Source: Gymnopus androsaceus JB14 (taxonomy: Eukaryota; Basidiomycota; Agaricomycetes; Agaricales; Omphalotaceae). Taken from it: a stretch of DNA of 10,248 bases. The notes beneath the pieces were generated by a model that saw only the letters and a list, made by a program, of their open reading frames with translations, had not been told where the DNA came from and did not search any database. Of the stretch, positions 1 through 7,500 are shown in pieces (the stretch's first letter is position 1; each line of letters starts with the position of its first letter). A program made the position numbers and the translations under genes. The DNA is taken from assembly GCA_009733575.1 (NCBI GenBank), contig ML770343.1, positions 1-10,248 on the forward strand. The letters are read 5' to 3'.

Positions 1-1
1 T

Positions 2-61
2 GTGAGTATGCCGAGATTGACAGAAGAGGAGGCGAAGGCGGCAAGCACAATGTGGCATTAA
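2..61 (+). CDS. Possible 3' end of an upstream gene (partial)
   Basis: From the window edge one plus-strand frame is open and ends in TAA at 59-61. Its last residues are RLTEEEAKAASTMWH, a charged, plausible C-terminus. Nothing upstream is visible, so neither family nor start can be judged. It is too short to exclude chance. Confidence 0.2.
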   Translation: MSMPRLTEEEAKAASTMWH

Positions 62-297
62 TTTCAGCCTGAAGTTTTAATCTATTTCAACTATAGGCGT
101 GTAATGCTGATTCGTACTAGTTCAGTTTCTATTTGTAATACCTTATTGGCGTTAGCTAGGAGTCTGGGAAGCGACGGGCTGTCCAAGTAGGTTCACCATT
201 CCAGGAGACCATGTAGACTCATTACAACGAACCTCGTATTTTCACGGTCGTGGTCTGTTACATGTTTGCACGTACTTCATGTTCCCTGTCCCTTTCA
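62..297. other. Intergenic stretch without recognisable feature
   Basis: I see no open frame, tRNA-like box or clear repeat here. It lies between the possible gene tail at the edge and the minisatellites that precede the gene starting at 518. Confidence 0.4.
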
Positions 298-417
298 AAT
301 GGGTCCTTCATTTCGTTATAATGGGACAATCATCTCACTTTAATGGGCCCCTTGTACCGTTCTAATGGGTTCCTCGTACCGTTCTAATGGAATCGATCGC
401 TGTTTCATTCTAATGGG
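298..417. repeat. Degenerate 22-bp minisatellite
   Basis: The core AATGGG (once AATGGA) recurs at 298, 320, 342, 364, 386 and 412. The first four steps are exactly 22 bp and the last is 26 bp. The consensus around the core is CNTTCTAATGGG. It ends about 100 bp before the start codon at 518, so it lies in the promoter region of that gene. Confidence 0.75.
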
Positions 418-448
418 CTGTGTCCAAGACTGCTGATCTCAATTACAT

Positions 449-496
449 CCTCATCCCAACCCTCATCCCAACCCTCATCCCAACCCTCATCCCAAC
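449..496. repeat. 12-bp tandem repeat, four perfect copies
   Basis: CCTCATCCCAAC is repeated four times without a mismatch (449-460, 461-472, 473-484, 485-496). It forms a pyrimidine-rich block just upstream of the ATG at 518, where fungal promoters often carry CT-rich sequence. Whether it affects expression is unknown. Confidence 0.9.
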
Positions 497-1088
497 CTCC
501 ACCTTTCCCGTTATCTAATGAAGCGCGAGTATTTGCAGAATACCTCCAGCCCATCCGTTCTCTTTTCAGACCACATGATAGTCAAGTCCTCCGACAACGA
601 CTCCGGTTCTGACTCTGAAAACATAGACTCCGGATCTGATAGCGACTCACACAATAGCTATGATGACAAGTACCAACGCGAATTCGAATACTTTCAGCAA
701 GAATCTCCTCGGAACGTTGTGAGTACTAATACAGAACGATCTGACTACTTTTTCACTAATTGAAGTAGCCTGAAATCCGTCCCGCCGAAAGGTTTATCCT
801 AGGAAAAACCTCCGAAACAACTGGCTACCCTATGATCAGGGTCATTGAATTTGATGTTACTGAACTTACGTCTCGGATGCTGTTTTACCTGATACTTGGA
901 TAGGACATTTCTGAGCCTCCAAGTCCCGCGAAATGCGCAGTTGCTGTAGTCGGATACTTCAAGTCATGGTGAGTATTCTCATGTTTGCAGTTGAATGGTT
1001 TCACTTACCCAACATAGGGCATTGGCCTCCAAACATGTTCGAGTCCTTGGCGCCATATACTCTTTGCATTATTCTTACCATGATGCAC

Positions 1089-1096
1089 GTATTTGC
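1089..1096. repeat. Target site duplication, left copy (GTATTTGC)
   Basis: This 8-bp sequence is identical to 1691-1698 and abuts the left terminal inverted repeat. Eight bases is the hallmark duplication length of hAT transposition. Confidence 0.9.
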
Positions 1097-1690
1097 TAGA
1101 CATGGGCACGATCTGATGCATTCACATTCGTGATGTGAATATTCGTGCTCCGAATCTGGACATTCACATTCGAGTGCACATTCGTGCGAATGCGAATGTT
1201 TTTATACAAAACATTTGCGAATATGAATATTTTAGGTGAATATTTCACGAATGTCATAATAAATAAATACATACATTATTATACATAATAAAACACTACT
1301 ACTATCTATTGACTATCTAAACATATAAGTTCAAACGCTAAGATATAAAGTGACCATGCCAAGGTCTGAACTCTACTGGACAGGTGGTTTTGGTGTAAAT
1401 CAGGGCCTCAGTTCACATCACGCACAAGGGGAACAATAAACAGGTACGCCATCTGGTTTTGCTTAAGGTATACAAATCATAATTATAGTATTATATGTGA
1501 AAATAAATTAATAAGATGAAATAGGATCACAAATGTTGAAAGTATTCGGCATTCTGAAACCGGACATTCACATTTGAATGTCCATTCATGCAAATGTGAA
1601 TGTTTACCCATCAAACATTCAACATTTGAATGCCAAATGCGAATATATTCACAAATATTTGCAACGATTTGGCATTCATGCCCATGTCTA
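1097..1690. mobile_element. Non-autonomous hAT-like element (MITE), 594 bp
   Basis: Both ends carry the 12-bp terminal inverted repeat TAGACATGGGCA, and both are flanked by a perfect 8-bp duplication, GTATTTGC. That combination indicates the hAT superfamily. The subterminal 150 bp at each side are packed with CATTCG/ACATTC/GAATGT motifs in both orientations, as expected of arrayed transposase binding sites. The interior (about 1260-1540) is AT-rich and has no credible coding frame, so the element must depend on a transposase made elsewhere. It sits inside a coding exon, in the codon boundary after Cys (TGC 1094-1096). The perfect duplication suggests a fairly recent insertion. Confidence 0.85.
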
Positions 1691-1698
1691 GTATTTGC
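1691..1698. repeat. Target site duplication, right copy (GTATTTGC)
   Basis: It matches 1089-1096 exactly and directly follows the right inverted repeat ending at 1690. Confidence 0.9.
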
Positions 1699-1929
1699 TA
1701 CATGCGGGCACTGGTTGGCAGAGAAGTGTGCCAACTGCATGATGATGGGTTGACTGAGATAGCTGTCCTGCCAGTCATTCCCCCAAATCAGACCTTTAGT
1801 CAGTGGTGGACCTGGTGCTGGAATTCATGGGATGAAGATGATAACATTCCCATACCAACTGTTAGCCCACGCTAGCCCATTGTATTGAATTAGCCATGGA
1901 TTAGTTCCGCTTTATCACAGAATCTCTCT

Positions 1930-2055
1930 TTGGAATTGATTGATCACTACTTGTAAACACTTTGTTCTCTTTGAAATGATTGATCATTGATCACTACTTA
2001 TGAACACTTTGTCCTTTGAACTGATCAATTGTTACTTCGCAAACATTCATTCTGG
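1930..2055. repeat. Three degenerate repeats of about 42 bp
   Basis: Units at 1930-1969, 1970-2014 and 2015-2055 share the order TTTGAA, TGATCA(C), TACTT, AAACACTTTG or a decayed form of it. The middle unit has an extra TTGATCA. They lie just 3' of the stop codon at 1873-1875, probably in the old 3' UTR. Confidence 0.5.
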
Positions 2056-2117
2056 ATCTCGTGCATTTGCTCCAATCAGTACCTTGCATTGAATACAACA
2101 CAATAGTTTTATTACTT

Positions 2118-2750
2118 TCAACTTGCAAGCTCCTCCAGCTTTCGTGCCCTATGTTCCTCCAACATTTCAGGCTCTCTGTGGTAGGCTTTGAGATGAAACT
2201 GTCTACTAGAATGTCCCTCTTGCAGATCAGCTGCAATACTAATCTCCTTTCCCTTTCCTTTTTGATTATTGTGATGTTGATCTTCACCAAGCACGGTATG
2301 ACAAAACATCATTGAATATGTGTCCAACAAGAGAGGTTTAAAGACCATATTGCTGGGGTCCTTGGCTGAACAGGGTGGATGATGGATAAAGTGTGCGACC
2401 TTTAATGCCCATTCTTGTAGCTCAAAGTCAAGAGCAGGAACAACATCCAGTTTTGGCATTGCTTGGGCTATGGTGTCAAGGTTTGTGGTCCCTTCCTTGG
2501 TAAACAGCCATTTCTTCAGCCCCTACAATGTATACTGACTCAGTGATAATACTTCCCGACCTAGAGATACTCCTACCTCTTTTATCCTCTCAATGACCAA
2601 TTTCTCCTTGAACCATCTTGTATCAGCAATTGCCTCAGCCAAAAATCCCCATGTATCTCCAAGCTCTTCATTCGTAATGGCCTGTGTAGGATATCACTCA
2701 AAATAGATGTGATACAGCTCTTGAAGGATTACTACATCAGCAGAAACCAT
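2118..2750 (-). CDS. Possible three-exon gene, unknown function
   Basis: Minus-strand model: exons 2750-2736, 2681-2577 and 2522-2118, with two 54-nt introns (GTAGTA..CACAG and GTAGGA..TTGTAG), both phase 0, giving 174 residues and a TGA stop at 2118-2120. I do not recognise a family. The second exon reads as a charged helix (GDTWGFLAEAIADTRWFKEK). The third has a Leu/Trp-rich part, a His/Lys-rich linker (QHHNNQKGKGKE) and a C-terminal Glu/Arg/Leu segment (EMLEEHRARKLEELAS) that may form a coiled coil. The first exon is only five codons and lies antisense to another coding-like stretch, so the start is uncertain. The last exon is the best supported part. It may be a remnant of a larger gene. 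Confidence 0.35.
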
Positions 2751-2903
2751 GATGCATTTGAAAATGAAAAAACAACATATCTTGACCTGTCAGTGGATGG
2801 TCTCATTGAAATGGCACACTTTGTGGAATGGGACACCAGGTGTCCATTTACAATGCACTGCATACTGTCCTATTTGAATGAGGACACTGGTCAGACATAA
2901 GTC
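2709..2903 (+). pseudogene. Short coding-like fragment, unknown
   Basis: The plus-strand frame is open from before 2670 to TAA at 2898-2900 and reads like protein (TTYLDLSVDGLIEMAHFVEW, then DTRCPFTMHC). It has no ATG at a sensible place, so it would need an upstream exon that I cannot find. It overlaps the proposed first exon of the minus-strand gene, and one of the two calls is probably wrong there. No family recognised. Confidence 0.25.
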
Positions 2904-3139
2904 TCATCCATGGAATATTAGTTTCAATAACTTCAATTCACACTTAGAATGACTCAAACTGATATCCAAGGGATTACCCCTTCCCAAATCTATTACTGGT
3001 ATTCTTGGAAAGATAGTGGTATATATTAAATTTTAATATCAATTATTCTAAACTAGTACTAATATTTATACCTAGTGCTAATGAGTAAAATTAGTATAGT
3101 ACTTACTACATAGAGTACTTCAGTATCAGAAATTTTGCA
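2904..3139. other. AT-rich non-coding stretch
   Basis: I find no gene. It contains a 17-bp near-perfect palindrome at 3023-3039 (ATATTAAA/TTTAATAT around one base) and an imperfect inverted pair AGTACTAAT / ATTAGTATAGTACT further on. It may be part of the same inserted material as the palindromic segment that follows. Confidence 0.35.
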
Positions 3140-3283
3140 GGTGCCTGATCCACAGGTACCTGCAGGTCATTAAAAATTTCACAAAGACTGACCTGCAACC
3201 TGGGTTGGATCCATGGGAAACAGGTACCGGGATCCGCAGGTAAAATACCTGCAGGTACCTGTTCTGGATCCGGACTCATGTCC
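3140..3283. repeat. Palindrome-rich segment, possible MITE remnant
   Basis: A perfect 16-bp inverted repeat, ACAGGTACCTGCAGGT at 3152-3167 and its complement at 3247-3262, is separated by 79 bp. Each arm itself contains palindromes (GGTACC, ACCTGCAGGT), and GGATCC or GATCC occurs repeatedly between and beside them. The segment interrupts the cysteine-rich coding sequence on the minus strand directly after its last histidine, so it looks inserted. I found no clear target duplication. Confidence 0.5.
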
Positions 3284-3691
3284 ATCATTAATATGCAATG
3301 GTTGGGATAAGTGTATGCAAAGTATACATTGCTTGCAGTAAGGATACCCACCAGCACAACTGATGCAGCAAAATAATTCTCTGGCAATATTGCATTTTGA
3401 GCAAATATTGTTTCTGGCTAACCAAACTTGACTGCAGCCTTCATATTGTATGTTATAATCAAGAAATGAGTTCTGTACTGGAAAACCGAGGTCAAAAGAG
3501 GTGCATCCTACAGGTATGTGAGTGCATTGAACAAAGTCAAAGTTGTTCACCACTTACAGAGTTTTGATACCATTTTGCTTTTGTCTTAATAGAAATTCCT
3601 GCATCTCGTTTGGCCTTTTCAACAGGATACAGCTTGAGATCACCAAGAAGGATACCCAAGGGTGTATTGACAGAGGTGGTAGTGGTATAGT
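3284..3691 (-). pseudogene. CxC2-like (KDZ transposase-associated) gene, part downstream of the copia element
   Basis: This is the continuation of the exon that starts at 9033. Exon 1 ends at 3558, then comes a 50-nt intron (3557-3508, GTAAGT..CTGTAG with a CTCAC branch-like motif), and exon 2 begins DAPLLTSVFQYR. A one-base deletion around 3465-3476 shifts the frame before SFLDYNIQYEG. The second frame carries a cysteine cluster: CSKC (first Cys codon 3403-3401), CCISC, YCKQCILC, then H and PLH (last His codon 3295-3293). The CxxC, CxxC, CxxCxxC, H, PLH order resembles the CxC2 cluster found beside KDZ transposases in Agaricomycetes, preceded by the usual 'FLD...EG' stretch; this is recognition by eye. 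Past PLHIND the gene runs into palindromic DNA, and no transposase catalytic part is seen. Confidence 0.5.
3687..3691. repeat. Target site duplication of the copia element, left copy (ATAGT)
   Basis: It is identical to 8863-8867 and directly flanks the LTR end at 3692. Five bases is the normal duplication length for Ty1/copia integrases. Confidence 0.9.
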
Positions 3692-3700
3692 TGTGAATTT

Positions 3701-3849
3701 CCTATAGACTTCGTGAGTACAACGAGGGCCTCAGTCAAGATGATGGAACTCATTATATTACCTATAGACTTCGTGAGTACAACGAGGGCCTCAGTCAAGA
3801 TGATGGAACTCATTATATTACCTATAGACTTCGTGAGTACAACGAGGGC
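3701..3849 (-). repeat. 60-bp tandem units in the 3' LTR (intron-less copies)
   Basis: Two identical 60-bp units (3701-3760, 3761-3820) are followed by a 29-bp partial unit (3821-3849). On the minus strand a unit reads AGTTCC..GACTGAGG joined to CCCTCGTTG..CTATAGG. The first unit in transcript order has a 52-bp intron-like sequence at that junction and the others do not. The unit is a multiple of three and open, coding 20 residues such as ALVVLTKSIGN; I doubt it is translated. Confidence 0.9.
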
Positions 3850-3900
3850 TATAGGTATCATCAATATATATATGTAGAAGTAGTAAATAGAGTCGCTTAC
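3849..3900 (-). other. 52-bp GT-AG intron-like segment in the 3' LTR
   Basis: On the minus strand it starts GTAAGC and ends CCTATAG. Flanks are GACTGAGG and CCCTCGTTG, and joining them gives exactly the sequence of the neighbouring 60-bp units. The length matches the host introns in this window (48-54 nt). Confidence 0.7.
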
Positions 3901-4062
3901 CCTCAGTCAAGATGATGGAACTGAGGAAAGCGACGAATCGAGGAACCGAGCCTTATATACTACGAAAACGGTCCGTCGACAAGTAAACAACCAAATAAGA
4001 ACATAGAGCCAAATAAGGAAACTTTGTAATCAAATAACAAACACACGACGCCACAACACCCG

Positions 4063-4512
4063 TCAACATTTAACACTCCCCCTGGAGTCGTGATACCACC
4101 AATCTAATCCTAGAGCAGTAACAATGCGACGGTGCTTCTCCTTCAGCAATGACTTTGTCATGATGTCAGCCAAGTTCTGAGACAATGCGACAGGATAGAT
4201 GGACACCTGTCCTTCCTTGACGGCATCGCGGATGAAGAAGTATCGAATATCGATATGCTTTGCCAAATCGTGTCCCTTTGTCGTTTCGGATAGCGCGATC
4301 GACCCCAAGTTATCAACAAGCAAATCCATCAGCCCTCCCACGTCCAGATCCACCTCTCACATCCAGCTTGCCATCCAGATTGCCTGCTGCACACATTTTG
4401 CCAATGCAATATATTCAGACTCCATCGAGGATAATGAAACCAAGCTTTGCTTCTTTGAGGCCCACGTGACTGGACAACCGTTCATTAGGAATATGTAACC
4501 AGAAGTTGAACG
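4063..4512 (-). pseudogene. RNase H end of Pol, cut off by two stop codons
   Basis: After the TGA at 4515-4513 the same frame continues with standard copia RNase H sequence: RSTSGYIF, TWASKKQSLVSLSSMESEYIAL and later KHIDIRYFFIRD and DIMTKSL. A second TGA lies at 4359-4357, exactly 52 codons on. Where the family normally has Arg (CKATRRSTSGY) this copy has TGA, and the second stop also fits an Arg codon, so both look like CGA to TGA changes at CpG sites. No frameshift is needed. The natural end is TGA at 4065-4063, inside the 3' LTR, so the coding end overlaps the polypurine tract and the first 13 bp of the LTR. In full the frame would be 1462 codons from 8451. Confidence 0.85.
4076..4083 (-). 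other. Polypurine tract
   Basis: On the minus strand AGGGGGAG directly abuts the 3' LTR start TGTTAAATG. This is the standard plus-strand primer position in LTR retrotransposons. Here it also encodes part of the C-terminus (..SRGSV). Confidence 0.85.
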
Positions 4513-7500
4513 TCACGTTGCTTTACACCCAGCCCAGTCCGCATCCGAATAACCCACAGTCGAGACCTTCTTATCGGTGACTGGCTTGTATTTCACACCG
4601 TAGTGAAGCGTTGTCATGATGTATCGGCAAAGTTTGATTAGAAGATCCCAGTCCTCGGGAAAAGGTGCATTCTGAACAGTCGCTAACGTTGAACACCCAT
4701 AGCTAATGTCTAGCCTCGTGCAACCACTCCCCCATTGGCAACAACCCAGGAGTCCTCGGTATGGTTTGTCGCTCATGAAGGCTTCATCTTCCTTCGAGTG
4801 GCTACCCCGAGCAGGGATAGAGAAACCAGGAGGTAAAGGTGTGTAGAGTGGTTGGAGATCATCAAGAATTCCGAAGTATTTGAACACCTTTAGGAAAAAT
4901 GGAGCTTGGGTGACACCAATTGAACCATCAGGCAAGTAGTCGATTGTCAGACCTAGAAGAACGTTCTTATCTTTGACGTCCTTCAGGTCCCAAATTCTGA
5001 AGCCACGGATAGCATCCTCAGCTTCCTTGCTGTCGGTCGATACTGCAAAAATGTCGTCGGTATGAACAGAAGCGATGGTTCTGCGACCAGTGGTAGGGTC
5101 AAATCTCGAATGAATGCAAGGATTGGTGCGTGAAGACTTGAAACCTAGTTTCTTGAATTGATCCTCCAGCTCGTTGTACCAGATGTGGCCTGCTTGTACC
5201 ATGCCATACAAAGGTCTTTGCATCAGGCAGACTTTCAACTCCTCCCCTGCCTGAGCAAAACCCGTTGGCTGTCGCATGTACACTGGAGGCTCCTTCGGTA
5301 AAGAACCGTTCAAGTACGCCAGTGAAAAATCCCACTGACTTGTCTCTAGGCCCAAACCAACCCCAACTGCCATTAGCATTTGAACCAATTCCATTTGGGC
5401 TACCATTGACCAACTCTTGTCGTAATCCACACCCGCAATCTGCATGTCACCCCTCGCCACATATCGCGCCTTAGTCATCAAAACCTTTCCCTCTCCATCA
5501 ACCTTTAAATCATAAACCCACATTCCTTCAAGTATACGTTTGCCAGTCGGAGCATCCACCAGAGTCCAGACATTACAGTCCTTCAGACCGTTAATTTCTG
5601 CTTCCATAGCAGGCAGCCACCTGTCTGGATCACGCATGGCCTCCCTATAGGACGAAGGAATCACAATATCCCCTCCTCCTTTCACAGCGCTCGCTAAAGC
5701 AAGTATGCATTCTTCCCGTTCCCTCGATCTCCGTTCTTCTTCTAAAACATTTATAGCCAACACCGCAACGTTAGCCCATTCAAGCTCGTCAGCCTTCGCA
5801 TTTTCCTCCTCATTCATGTATTCCATTGACCAAAGAAGCGCAGGGGAAGGGTTCGAAACTCTTCCAGATCGTCGTGGCATGGGCTCGGGGCTATCAGATG
5901 CTTGACGAGGTTCTGAAGTTTGCGGACGAGCACTGGGTTCATCTGCGGCGGGCACATCTGCGACGTTTTCAAGGAGATCCTTGTCCCCCACATCTTCAAT
6001 GATATTTTGCTGAGTTGATCTCGGCGTTCCCTCTTCAAAGACCACGTCTCGTACCAGATATACACTCTTCCTCTCAGGATCATATACCCAATAACCACGA
6101 GCACCGAGGTATCCCACCATGTATCCGCACCATGCCTGGCATCCCAACTTCCCCTCCTTTCGATCCAAATCCTTAACCCAGACTTTCGACCCCCATTTCC
6201 GAAGGTGCGACATGTCCAGTACATCCGAACTCTTCCACTTCTGCCAAGGAGCCTTTCCGGGGTGACACATCGTTGGGATAAATCCTCGGATGTAACACTG
6301 AGCAGTGGCAGCTTCCACCCAAAATCTTTTATCAAGATTGGAGTCCTCCAACATAGCTTGAGTGCCCTCGATAATGGTTCTGTTTGCACGTTCTACCTGT
6401 CCATTTGCTGCAGAAGAATCCTTCGGGACACGCTCAATTACAATCCCCTTCTCGTTACAGAATTCCTCAAACCACTTGTTGTCGAATTCTTTGCCAAGGT
6501 CAATGCAAAATACGCGGACTTTCTGACTCGTCTGCATCTCTGCCATTGCAATGAAGATTTTAACGAGAGACAATATCTTCGCAGCATCCTTTGTCGCAGA
6601 AAAATATGGGAACGGGATGCCAGTACCATCATTGCATGCCAGCATCATGTATACCGCACCACCGAGACTGGTAGTCCGTGATCTCCCCCACAAGTCGAGG
6701 CTTACACGATCCAGCGGCTCTGACGACGGGACAACAACAGCGTCGAACGGCCTTCTAGTTGCCTTGGTGAGCAAACAGACTTCGCATTTCCCGCACACTG
6801 TCAAATCGGAGATATTCAATCCCCCAACTAACTCTTTCTTCGCCATCATGTGCACAGTGTTTATGTTGGCATGGCTGAATCGCAAATGCCACATTTTGAG
6901 TGAGCATGGCACATTCATAGACCTCGACTTTACGCTGATGGCTGCGATAGGTTCCAAAGCTTCAAGAACCTCGACCTCGTATAAACGATGCTTGGCCTTC
7001 TCAAAAGCCAGTCTTCCATCAACCACAACCTTCCCAAATTTATCCTTTACGGTTAAGACCCCGCTCCCCCATGTCCCTCGGTAGCCCAAAACGTCCATGG
7101 CAGGCAATGACAAGAGATTCATCGAGAATGACGGTGTATGCGACGCAGGGAAACAAAGTTTGTTCACTACACCCTCTGAGGTTTGTACATGAAGCTCGAC
7201 AATTCCCCGACCCTCAATTACAAACTGACTGCCGTCTCCCTCTGTAGCCATACGACCAACAATGCGGACAGGCGTGTACTCCACAAATAATCGCTTATCA
7301 CGAATACACCACTCCGACGCAGTGCTATCGATATATGTAGGAACACGTTCAATTGATTGCAATGAGGACGGAGACGAGGACAATATTGTAGACATTAATA
7401 CAGTAGGTAGCGAATAAAACAACAGATCATGATTTACCACGGCAAGGCCTTCCCTCCTATGTCTAGAAGGGCATGGGTCAGCCACCGCAACATGATCTGA

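Larger units (their letters stand above)
518..1875 (+). pseudogene. Spliced gene of unknown family, split by a hAT-like element
   Basis: I do not recognise the family. The model has exons 518-718, 769-855, 904-968, 1018-1096 and 1699-1875. Intron 1 (719-768, GTGAGT..TAG) and intron 3 (969-1017, GTGAGT..TAG) have good fungal splice sites. Intron 2 (856-903, GTTACT..TAG) has a weak donor but a CTGAT branch-like motif, and its position is shared with the related copy near the right edge. Without the insertion and one 8-bp duplication the frame is 609 nt, 202 residues. The N-terminus is acidic and Ser/Asp rich (DNDSGSDSENIDSGSDSDS). The middle has RPAERFIL and AVAVVGYFKSW, and the C-terminus is Trp-rich (SQWWTWCWNSW). 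As it stands, translation stops at TAG 1097-1099, the first three bases of the inserted element, giving about 144 residues. An ATG at 1630 inside the element is in frame with the rest and could make an 81-residue chimera. Confidence 0.55.
3692..4075 (-). repeat. 3' LTR (384 bp)
   Basis: On the minus strand it begins TGTTAAATG and ends TTCACA. It is 60 bp longer than the other LTR because it has one more copy of the internal 60-bp unit (3701-3760 and 3761-3820 are identical). It includes the last codons and stop of the polyprotein at its outer start (TGA 4065-4063). Confidence 0.95.

Noticed and set aside
190..202. tRNA B-box-like GGTTCACCATTCC
   Set aside because: It lacks the GGTTCRANYCC core, and no A box or cloverleaf could be drawn around it.
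2118..2315. Plus-strand hydrophobic frames at 1994-2315
   Set aside because: They are antisense to the last exon of the minus-strand model and have leucine-rich, low-information translations typical of shadows.
3640..3864. Small repeat-encoded protein in the LTR (20-residue repeat)
   Set aside because: The frame exists only because the 60-bp unit is divisible by three. It starts inside the intron and has no ATG in the 5' LTR.
5814..6389. Long alternative frames within the retrotransposon (also 6551-7084 and 7434-8309)
   Set aside because: They lie in other frames of the Gag-Pol gene, show no family motifs, and are shadows of the polyprotein.
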